From Nitrospinales bacterium (GTDB lineage: Bacteria > Nitrospinota_A > UBA7883 > JACRGQ01), in contig JAHFEI010000027.1 in assembly GCA_023248615.1 (NCBI GenBank), positions 1 through 7,086 on the forward strand: a stretch of 7,086 bases of DNA, given 5' to 3'. Below, piece after piece: positions 1-4,221 of the stretch (positions are counted from its first letter, which is position 1; every line of letters begins with the position of its first letter). The notes under the pieces are model-generated. The model ran no database searches and had not been told where the DNA came from. It saw nothing but the letters and a program-made list of their open reading frames with translations. The position numbers and the translations under genes are program-made.

Positions 1-170
1 TGCGTGAAGGCGGTCGCTTGAAAAAGCTTAATTTATGCTAAAACTCCCAGAAACTGATAAAGTAAAAAAGCGGTCAATTAACGTGCTCTTAAACCGGACA
101 TTTCTATGTGCTCGCAACACCAAAAGGCGAAACGGGGAAGGCTGGCGAAACCGGGTGGTCGCCATAAATT
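1..170. other. Left-edge stretch without a recognised gene
   Basis: All plus-strand frames hit stops quickly; the frame starting at position 3 stays open only to a TAA at 39-41 and could be the last residues of a gene entering from the left, but this cannot be shown. A local hairpin, GGCGA (126-130) with TCGCC (about 158-163), contains GAAA-type loop sequence. Nothing else could be assigned. Confidence 0.3.
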
Positions 171-209
171 AAAAAAGGCCGGGAATGCCCAGTTTGAACA
201 CTCCCGACC
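171..209 (-). terminator. Strong intrinsic terminator of the leftward unit
   Basis: On the minus strand an 11-bp stem (GGTCGGGAGTG, positions 209-199, with CATTCCCGGCC, 187-177) encloses an 11-nt loop and is followed at once by six T (176-171). Two of the pairs are G-T wobbles on the minus strand but become A-C mismatches on the plus strand, so the structure is built for leftward transcripts. It would end the transcript of the lysine-rich peptide and the ribbon-helix-helix gene. Confidence 0.8.
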
Positions 210-290
210 CCAGGCTAGATAGCCATCAGCAAAACTAAGTCGCTCGCCCGTCTATAGACCGGAACATCTCCGGATTTCGGGCCTTTTTTA
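177..290 (-). ncRNA. Structured 3' UTR or small RNA candidate, family unknown
   Basis: Between the stop of the 22-residue peptide gene and the leftward terminator the minus strand holds about 90 nt with consecutive hairpins: GCCCG/CGGGC around CCGGA/TCCGG (282-246), then GGCT-ATCT-AGCC (near 223-212), then the terminator stem. I compared it by eye with 6S RNA, tmRNA, SRP RNA, RNase P RNA and c-di-GMP, fluoride and glmS RNA motifs and recognised none. It may be just the 3' UTR of the peptide mRNA or a small RNA processed from it. Confidence 0.3.
246..290 (+). terminator. Possible rightward terminator (bidirectional region)
   Basis: GCCCG (246-250) pairs with CGGGC (278-282) and encloses an inner hairpin, CCGGA (259-263) with TCCGG (269-273). 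The sequence then runs into six T (284-289). The outer stem is only 5 bp, so this is weaker than the leftward terminator. It could end a rightward transcript entering from the left edge. The run AAAAAAGGCC (171-180) is the inverted complement of GGCCTTTTTT (280-289), so the two T-runs bracket a roughly 100-bp structured segment. Confidence 0.4.
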
Positions 291-295
291 TTTAG

Positions 296-364
296 TTACT
301 TTTTCTTTTTTGCTGATTTTTTCTTGGCGGTTTTCTTTGCCGCTGCTTTTTTCTTGGCTGCCAT
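296..364 (-). CDS. 22-residue lysine/alanine-rich peptide, histone H1-tail-like
   Basis: The minus strand reads ATG (364-362) to TAA (298-296), giving a peptide that begins MAAKKKAAAKKTAKKK and ends SAKKKK: 13 Lys, 6 Ala and no acidic residue. The start is set by a nearly ideal Shine-Dalgarno, AAAGGAGG, about 9 nt upstream, which argues that this tiny frame is translated. The composition matches the Lys/Ala/Pro-rich tails of bacterial histone H1-like proteins, which bind DNA non-specifically by charge; here the tail stands alone. It lies about 63 nt downstream of the ribbon-helix-helix gene on the same strand and is followed by a strong terminator, so the two probably share a transcript. A nucleoid or nucleic-acid-binding role is inference; a leader or regulatory peptide is an alternative. 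Confidence 0.6.
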   Translation of the reverse strand: MAAKKKAAAKKTAKKKSAKKKK

Positions 365-427
365 TGTAATAGTCCTCCTTTCTTATTGGATTTTTAGTTA
401 ACAAGATGTCCAAGCATCCCCACGTAA

Positions 428-613
428 CTACTTAATTCCTATATCGAGCTGTTTCTCTTCGTATTTTTTTAAAAGTTGCTCCACTGCAGACCTAAAAAGC
501 ACCGCCTTCGTTACTTGCAGTTCCTTCGCTATCTTGTTAAGCATCTGCACTTGGTCTTCGTAAAGATGCGTTGTAACCGGGACTTTTTTTTTGGTGGCAT
601 TTGCTGTTGGCAT
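428..613 (-). CDS. Small ribbon-helix-helix (CopG/Arc-type) DNA-binding protein
   Basis: The 61-residue product has a short Lys-bearing N-terminal arm (MPTANATKKK), a beta-strand VPVTTHLY (residues about 11-18), helix A EDQVQMLNKIAKEL (19-32), a turn, and helix B TKAVLFRSAVEQLLKKYEE (35-53). This strand-helix-helix order and size fit the ribbon-helix-helix fold, in which dimers insert the paired strand into the major groove; known members are antitoxins, copy-number repressors and autoregulators. A GGAAG element lies about 11 nt upstream of the ATG, so the ribosome site is modest. No toxin-like gene is adjacent. The next gene on the strand is the 22-residue Lys/Ala peptide, so this is not an ordinary toxin-antitoxin pair. 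An inverted repeat at 716-738 in its upstream region could be its own operator (inference). Confidence 0.8.
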   Translation of the reverse strand: MPTANATKKKVPVTTHLYEDQVQMLNKIAKELQVTKAVLFRSAVEQLLKKYEEKQLDIGIK

Positions 614-704
614 TTTGTTTTAGTCTTCCATCAACAATATTTTTAAATAACTTTATTTACTTAAATTCCATTCAAACTAACTTCTAAATATTTAAGCTAG
701 GACA

Positions 705-733
705 ATATTTACACATATTCTTGTCTACGTCAA
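705..733 (-). promoter_or_regulatory. Possible promoter of the ribbon-helix-helix gene
   Basis: Reading leftward, TTGACG (733-728) is a good -35 element, followed 16-17 nt later by TAAATA or AAATAT (711-705), each only half-matching the -10 consensus. The segment between here and the start codon is very AT-rich and contains AAATATT...AATATTT (686-710). About 90 nt of leader would separate it from the ATG at 613. The -10 assignment is weak. Confidence 0.4.
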
Positions 734-738
734 GAATA
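716..738. repeat. 8-bp inverted repeat, candidate operator
   Basis: TATTCTTG (716-723) and CAAGAATA (731-738) are perfect inverted repeats separated by 7 nt. The right half overlaps the putative -35 TTGACG of the leftward promoter. Ribbon-helix-helix dimers commonly bind short inverted or tandem sites in their own promoters, so the position fits autoregulation. Which protein binds is inference. Confidence 0.45.
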
Positions 739-739
739 A

Positions 740-1216
740 ATTTAAATATATTTTAACCCGGAAAATGCAGTTGAAATTGCGCGATGGCTTTAGCCTGTAG
801 GAGGAGCGGAATTGAAAATATACTCCCGTGCCGGAAATGGCCCAAAGGCCATTGTTGCGCCCGGTGGGCGCAAGGCAAGCTGAAGCATGCCGCTACCAAT
901 CAAATGTAAAGAAGCGTTGGAGACACTACAATAGCGGCTACGCAACCGGCAATACCGCCAACCGCGCAAACGCCGCCGCTTGTCATTTTCAAACAACGGG
1001 ACACCATGGTACCGCCTTTCACGCGCCGGAGTTATGCTGAATTTTTCACGCCGAATTTTCCGGGGCACATCAGTTTAAACTTTTCCCATAGGGAGGCGGA
1101 AGATGGATTCGCGGAGTTTACATTGGGTGGAACGAATGTGCTTACCATTATAATGCGTTGTCATCGTGAGGCCGAATCGGTCTCGAACCGATACGCAACA
1201 AAATTTCCGGGTTTTA
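740..1216. other. Long intergenic stretch with no supported gene
   Basis: About 480 nt without a convincing coding region. Several open stretches exist in overlapping frames on both strands; the longest rightward one runs from just after a TAA near 906 to a TAG ending at 1254, but it has no clear ribosome site, no recognised domain and rather arbitrary codon use. A short frame from about 889 (MPLPIKCKEALETLQ) stops after 15 codons. It could be decayed coding sequence. The only other structure I see is a small hairpin, ATCGGT-CTCGA-ACCGAT, near 1177-1193. Confidence 0.4.
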
Positions 1217-1246
1217 TTGACTATCGTGGACGTGAGGGATTAGAAT
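1217..1246 (+). promoter_or_regulatory. Sigma-70-type promoter for the first STAS gene
   Basis: TTGACT (1217-1222, 5 of 6 consensus bases) and TAGAAT (1241-1246, 5 of 6) are separated by 18 nt. Transcription would start near 1253, giving a leader of about 38 nt before the first STAS start codon. This is the best vegetative promoter match in the window and is correctly placed and oriented for the downstream gene. Confidence 0.6.
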
Positions 1247-1290
1247 ACGGGTAGGAGATTCTCGCATAGTTATATCGGAGGGCTATTGCA

Positions 1291-1629
1291 GTGATGAAAT
1301 TTGAGGTGAGGAAAGCCGGTGACGTCACCCGTTTGATCCTCAATGGAAGCCTTTCCGGCAAAGAGCTTTCCGGAATTGGCGATACCATCAAACGCGAGAT
1401 TGACAATTCGGCAAGTTCAAAAATCATAATAGACCTTTCAAACGTGAGCATGATTGATTCCGCCGTAATCGGTTTTTTGATTATCATCTACAAAACCGTC
1501 ACTTTGCGAAGGGGAACTATTGCGTTTATAAACCCTAACGCGAGCGTAAAAAATACGCTCCACAACCTCGGCCTTACCAGAGTGTTTAAGCTCTACGAAA
1601 GCGAAGATGCGGCGATAAAAGCTATTTGA
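1291..1629 (+). CDS. STAS-domain anti-sigma-factor antagonist, paralogue 1
   Basis: This 112-residue single STAS domain belongs to the SpoIIAA/RsbV family, cytosolic proteins that bind an anti-sigma kinase and are switched off when it phosphorylates a loop Ser. Strand-helix organisation is clear: MKFEVRKAGDVTRLILNGSL (2-21), a helix near 25-38, the central strand KIIIDLSNVSMID (44-56), Ser57 at the expected phospho-site, and C-terminal NLGLTRVFKLYESEDAAIKAI. The loop reads DSAVIG, not the usual DS[ST]G[LVM]G, so the Gly after the phospho-site region is Val and the second Ser/Thr is Ala. The GTG at 1291 is 8 nt from GGAGGG (1277-1282); the ATG at 1294 is an equally possible start. It has its own strong upstream promoter. 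It is closely related to the next gene, which suggests tandem duplication. Confidence 0.88.
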   Translation: MMKFEVRKAGDVTRLILNGSLSGKELSGIGDTIKREIDNSASSKIIIDLSNVSMIDSAVIGFLIIIYKTVTLRRGTIAFINPNASVKNTLHNLGLTRVFKLYESEDAAIKAI

Positions 1630-1701
1630 GCCGCTGGTACAATACCTTACCCGGCAAAACAACGCTCCAACATCCGGCTCGTACACCCAATTAGAATCAC
1701 A

Positions 1702-1755
1702 GAAAGTTGCACTTTCCCCCAAAAGATTACCTTTTAGGGGTATATCTTTTGGGGG
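1702..1755. repeat. Tandem strong hairpins upstream of STAS paralogue 2
   Basis: GAAAGT-TGC-ACTTTC (1702-1716) is a perfect 6-bp hairpin. It runs directly into CCCCCAAAAGAT (1716-1727), a perfect inverted complement of ATCTTTTGGGGG (1744-1755); TACC (1728-1731) also pairs with GGTA (1739-1742), leaving one bulge, for 16 bp in total. No T-run follows on either strand, so it does not look like an ordinary intrinsic terminator. It may be an operator, an attenuator, an mRNA-stabilising structure or the remnant of a small mobile element. Confidence 0.6.
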
Positions 1756-1767
1756 GGGTACGTGGGT

Positions 1768-1773
1768 TACAAT
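1768..1773 (+). promoter_or_regulatory. Possible -10 element for STAS paralogue 2
   Basis: TACAAT matches the -10 consensus at 5 of 6 bases and lies 47 nt before the start codon. No good -35 is present: the 17-nt position holds TCTTTT (1745-1750), followed by a run of eight G (1751-1758) inside the spacer. The promoter may need an activator, or its activity may depend on the length of the G-run. Confidence 0.3.
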
Positions 1774-1820
1774 ATGCTGACGATGCATTGGGTGGTGCGT
1801 TAATAGGGGAGATTTTCAGG

Positions 1821-2177
1821 ATGATGAAATTCGACGTGAGAAAAACTGGCGGAATAACGCTCCTGGCCCTTAGGGGGAAACTTTCTTTTAACGACCTCTC
1901 CAGTAGTGAGCTTTCCAAAATCGGCGAGACAATCAAACTTGAAATCAGCCATGCAGAAAACTCGAAAGTCGTAATAGACCTTTCAAACGTGAGCATGATA
2001 GATTCTTCCGTAATCGGCTTTCTAATCGTAATCTACAAGCATGTCGTCTTGCGCAATGGCTCCATCGCATTTGTCCGCCCCAACGAGGACATAATGGATG
2101 CGTTCCACAACCTGGGCCTTGCCAGGGTGTTTAAATTCTACGAAAGCGAAGACACCGCCACACTGGCAATGCAATGA
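1821..2177 (+). CDS. STAS-domain anti-sigma-factor antagonist, paralogue 2
   Basis: The product is 118 residues from the ATG at 1821, which I prefer to an in-frame ATG further upstream because AGGGGAG (1805-1811) is correctly spaced and because the N-terminus MMKFDVRKTG aligns with MMKFEVRKAG of paralogue 1. It is a lone SpoIIAA/RsbV-type STAS domain with the central strand KVVIDLSNVSMID and candidate phospho-Ser62 in DSSVIG; as in paralogue 1, Val replaces the Gly of the canonical loop. The C-terminus NLGLARVFKFYESEDTATLAMQ also mirrors paralogue 1. It is 6 residues longer in the first helix (around LSSSELSKIG). A 28-bp stretch encoding the central strand is identical to paralogue 1, indicating tandem duplication. 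It is separated from its neighbours by intergenic regions of about 190 and 390 nt, so it may be transcribed alone. Confidence 0.88.
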   Translation: MMKFDVRKTGGITLLALRGKLSFNDLSSSELSKIGETIKLEISHAENSKVVIDLSNVSMIDSSVIGFLIVIYKHVVLRNGSIAFVRPNEDIMDAFHNLGLARVFKFYESEDTATLAMQ

Positions 2178-2189
2178 GCAGTTCCCCCT

Positions 2190-2198
2190 ATTCGGTAG
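2190..2198 (+). repeat. Target-site duplication, left copy (9 bp)
   Basis: ATTCGGTAG directly abuts the left terminal inverted repeat of the small element and is repeated exactly at 2395-2403. Confidence 0.8.
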
Positions 2199-2394
2199 GA
2201 GACCTTTGCATAACCCCCATTTCTGACATTGAGATAAACATAAATAATGGAGCATGCCCCAATGGATGTCATGCCGGACTTGATCTGGCATCCAATTCCT
2301 TTGGAAATATAAGGACTTGGATTCCGGCTCGCGCTTCGCTCGGCCGGAATGACACCGTTTTGTATCGTACGAAAAATGGTCATGCAAAGGTCTC
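2199..2394. mobile_element. 196-bp MITE-like non-autonomous insertion
   Basis: The left end GAGACCTTTGCAT (2199-2211) is the exact inverted complement of the right end ATGCAAAGGTCTC (2382-2394), and weaker similarity continues a few bases inward (ACC..ATTT). A perfect 9-bp direct repeat flanks the element, as expected of a target duplication. There is no transposase; the only frames inside are short. These are the hallmarks of a miniature inverted-repeat element mobilised in trans. The interior contains another structured repeat (2267-2354). It sits just after the stop of STAS paralogue 2, so it disrupts no gene but lengthens the gap before STAS paralogue 3. The parental IS family is not identifiable here; a 9-bp duplication limits the candidates. 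Confidence 0.8.
2267..2354. repeat. Palindromic intergenic repeat inside the MITE
   Basis: The unit begins TGTCATGCCGG and ends CCGGAATGACA. Its left arm folds as ATGCCGG-ACTTGAT-CTGGCAT (2271-2291), and its right arm as ATTCCGGC...GCCGGAAT around GCG-CTT-CGC (2331-2350); CCAA and TTGG close the middle. I recognise this as the kind of dispersed 'GTCATxCCGG...CCGGAATGAC' intergenic repeat found in many proteobacterial genomes (from memory). It is either an integral part of the element or a repeat nested in it. Confidence 0.65.
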
Positions 2395-2403
2395 ATTCGG
2401 TAG
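2395..2403 (+). repeat. Target-site duplication, right copy (9 bp)
   Basis: ATTCGGTAG follows the right terminal inverted repeat and is an exact copy of 2190-2198. Confidence 0.8.
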
Positions 2404-2525
2404 AGGGAGCTATAGCGGATTGATGCGGATACCGCTTGTTGGAAAGTAAGTACTTATGCGTATTTACAAAAAAACATCCTCCCATCACAATCAACAGGGA
2501 TATATGGTTTAATGGGTAGCAAGCC

Positions 2526-2531
2526 TATAAT
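2526..2531 (+). promoter_or_regulatory. -10 element of the STAS3-kinase promoter
   Basis: A perfect TATAAT lies 38 nt before the start codon of STAS paralogue 3. The -35 region (near 2503-2510, TATGGTTT) is poor, so activity may depend on a regulator or another holoenzyme. The promoter lies to the right of the MITE, so the insertion need not break the unit. Confidence 0.4.
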
Positions 2532-2569
2532 GTGACCATCGGTGCAAATACATTTGAAGGGTAGCCGCA

Positions 2570-2920
2570 ATGATGAATTATGAGATAAAAGAGTCAGGCG
2601 ACACTACAATAGTCGCCTTTAGCGGCAACATCTTTTTCAACCACCTTTTATCGTCTCGTGAGGCGATTTACAAAGAGATTACCGGATTGGCAAGCCCGAT
2701 AATCTTGGTAGACCTTTCAGATGTCCCCATGATAGATTCCACCGGGGTCGGCTTCCTTATATACATCTACAAATCCGTAAAATCGCGGAACGGGACTATT
2801 GCGTTCATCAACCCCAACGAAAATTTAATAGGGGTATTCGGAGCGCTGGGGCTAAACAAGGTATTCGCCATCCATGAAACCACGGATGCCGCGATGAAAG
2901 CCCAGCGAGCCGGGAAGTAG
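2570..2920 (+). CDS. STAS-domain anti-sigma-factor antagonist, paralogue 3
   Basis: This is a 116-residue lone STAS domain. Its central strand PIILVDLSDVPMID leads into the canonical DSTGVGFL loop, with Ser57 as expected phospho-acceptor (equivalent to Ser58 of SpoIIAA and Ser56 of RsbV). It starts with MMNYEIKESGDTT, and AAGGG lies about 8 nt upstream of the ATG. The gene ends 2 nt before the start of the anti-sigma kinase, which implies co-transcription and probable translational coupling; that makes it the likeliest cognate antagonist of the kinase. Known biology: the unphosphorylated antagonist binds the kinase and frees its target, and phosphorylation by the kinase reverses this. The C-terminal helix (TTDAAMKAQRAGK) is typical. 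The target sigma factor or other effector is not in the window. Confidence 0.92.
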   Translation: MMNYEIKESGDTTIVAFSGNIFFNHLLSSREAIYKEITGLASPIILVDLSDVPMIDSTGVGFLIYIYKSVKSRNGTIAFINPNENLIGVFGALGLNKVFAIHETTDAAMKAQRAGK

Positions 2921-2922
2921 TA

Positions 2923-3498
2923 ATGCCACGGAAACCAGCGTGCATAGATAAGCACAGGAGCAAGAAGCATCTCAACTGCAACGAGTGCTCCGACAATCTC
3001 AGCTTTACGTTAACCAGTCTGGAGCAGATAGACGAAGTTTCGCAAGCGATTATCGACAAAACCGCCGAATTCCCCGAATGGAAACCGTACTATGCAAAGC
3101 TGGTGTACACCGTAACCTTGGCCCTCCACGAAGCATGCATGAACGCCGTGGAACACGGCATACTGGGGCTGGGCAAGCAAAGAAAAAACCAGTTGCTGGC
3201 GGAACTGGAAGAAAAATATATGCCATACATGGAAGCGGAGTGGAAAAAGAAAAATATCGGCGTGCATATAAGCGTATGCCTGAATGCCGAGAGGGCGCTT
3301 ATCGGCGTACATGACGATGGAAGCGGATTCGATTTTTCGCAAGCCGGGAAGCCGCCCATTGATGACAACGAACTTCTGGGGCCGTCCGGCAGGGGGCTGA
3401 TGATGATGGGGGGGATGGGGATAAAACTCCATTGGAACCAAAACGGCAACACCGTGCTGTGTGCGCTACACCGCCCGGATTTGGAAGAAATATGCTAG
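2923..3498 (+). CDS. RsbW/SpoIIAB-type anti-sigma serine kinase (HATPase_c_2)
   Basis: The 191-residue cytosolic GHKL ATPase has the N-box LALHEACMNAVEHG (residues 66-79; Glu70, Asn74, His78), G1 box HDDGSGFD (130-137), G2 box GPSGRGLMMM (153-162) and a final GNT motif (175-177). Such proteins bind a sigma factor or other effector and phosphorylate their STAS antagonist. Two features exceed the usual length of about 145-160 residues. The first is an N-terminal extension with Cys7, His11, His16, Cys19 and Cys22 (CIDKH...HLNCNEC), which resembles a metal or redox site. The second is a charged helical insertion (about 83-111, LGKQRKNQLLAELEEKY and following) after the N-box. The start at 2923 lies 2 nt after the STAS3 stop, with GGGAAG before it. 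A run of seven G near the G2 box is a potential slippage site. Its target is unknown. Confidence 0.9.
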   Translation: MPRKPACIDKHRSKKHLNCNECSDNLSFTLTSLEQIDEVSQAIIDKTAEFPEWKPYYAKLVYTVTLALHEACMNAVEHGILGLGKQRKNQLLAELEEKYMPYMEAEWKKKNIGVHISVCLNAERALIGVHDDGSGFDFSQAGKPPIDDNELLGPSGRGLMMMGGMGIKLHWNQNGNTVLCALHRPDLEEIC

Positions 3499-3574
3499 AA
3501 TCCCGCCGTACGAGAACCACAGGCTCAAGCAACACCATGACGTTTTTTACACCAAAGCAACCTTGGAGCGGCAA

Positions 3575-4009
3575 ATGTATTTGAAGTGGGACGACAGGTA
3601 CAGCGTCGGCATTGAGACGTTTGACCACCAGCACAAGCAACTCTTCGAGATAATCAACACGCTCTTCACCTACATCAAGGCGAGAAATATACTGAAAGCG
3701 GCCAGCAAGGGCGCGGTGAACAAGAAACCGCTGGAAGAGACGCTTAACGAACTGCTGAATTACACGAAAATACATTTCAATGCCGAGGAGCTTGAAATGC
3801 TATCCCACGGCTATCCGGGCTACGAGAAACACAAGAAGGAACACGATGAGTTTGCCAGCAGGGTTGCCGATTTTATCCTGCGGGTTAATAGGGGCGAAGC
3901 TGTGCTGACGGCAGAGGTGCTTAATTCGCTGGTGAACTGGCTAGACCACCATATGTACGGGACGGATAAGCTGTACAGCCCGTTCCTTACCAGCAAGGGA
4001 GTGAAGTAG
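3575..4009 (+). CDS. Bacteriohemerythrin (O2-binding di-iron protein)
   Basis: The product is 144 residues from the ATG at 3575, chosen because GGAG lies 6 nt upstream and because MYLKWDDRYSVGIETFD matches the usual family N-terminus; a longer in-frame start at 3461 would overlap the kinase gene. All di-iron ligands are recognisable: His20 (DHQHK), His67 and Glu71 (HFNAEE), His86 and His90 (HKKEHD), His126 and Asp131 (HHMYGTD). The four-helix bundle binds O2 reversibly between two irons; bacterial single-domain forms are linked to O2 storage, delivery or sensing. Compared with typical family members it carries roughly ten extra residues between the first two helices (around NILKAASKGAVNKKPLE). 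It follows the kinase by 76 nt on the same strand and is probably in the same transcript, which suggests an oxygen-linked input to the partner switch (inference). Confidence 0.92.
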   Translation: MYLKWDDRYSVGIETFDHQHKQLFEIINTLFTYIKARNILKAASKGAVNKKPLEETLNELLNYTKIHFNAEELEMLSHGYPGYEKHKKEHDEFASRVADFILRVNRGEAVLTAEVLNSLVNWLDHHMYGTDKLYSPFLTSKGVK

Positions 4010-4221
4010 CGCGTGCGCAACAAGCCCACCGGTCGCAACAGGCACTTCACAAGCCTTTGATAGTTTTTATCTGAAGGCGCGTTATGTAAGCCATTCTTGG
4101 GGGAATTGGAAAAATAAGTTCGCCCGCCAAAGTCAGTTCCTGCCCCCAGTTTAGTGCCAACAAAAGTGTATCGAAATGCATAACCTTTTTAGGGCACATA
4201 GAAAACTACTAGAAATAGTTA

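Noticed and set aside
126..163. GAAA-loop hairpin resembling a c-di-GMP or other riboswitch aptamer.
   Set aside because: The conserved core sequences of those aptamers are missing and no gene lies directly downstream on that strand.
185..206. GTTCAAAC on the minus strand as a tRNA or tmRNA T-loop.
   Set aside because: The flanking bases do not form a 5-bp T-stem or acceptor stem; they form the terminator hairpin instead.
428..613. Antitoxin of a toxin-antitoxin pair.
   Set aside because: The fold is compatible, but no toxin-like gene is adjacent; the neighbour is a 22-residue Lys/Ala peptide.
917..935. GACACTACAATAG here is repeated in STAS paralogue 3 (near 2600), both readable as GDTTI, suggesting a STAS gene remnant.
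   Set aside because: Only 13 bases match; such a match is expected by chance about once in a few windows of this size, and neither flank continues the similarity.
790..1068. Leftward 92-codon open frame in the intergenic region.
   Set aside because: Arg-rich, low-complexity translation, no ribosome site or domain, and it overlaps other equally poor frames.
1149..1154. Perfect TATAAT as a second promoter of the first STAS gene.
   Set aside because: No acceptable -35 lies 16-18 nt upstream; the promoter at 1217-1246 is much better.
2174..2449. Open frames on both strands across the MITE.
   Set aside because: They translate the hairpin repeats of the element (for example ASLGRND-like residues) and have no protein-like features.
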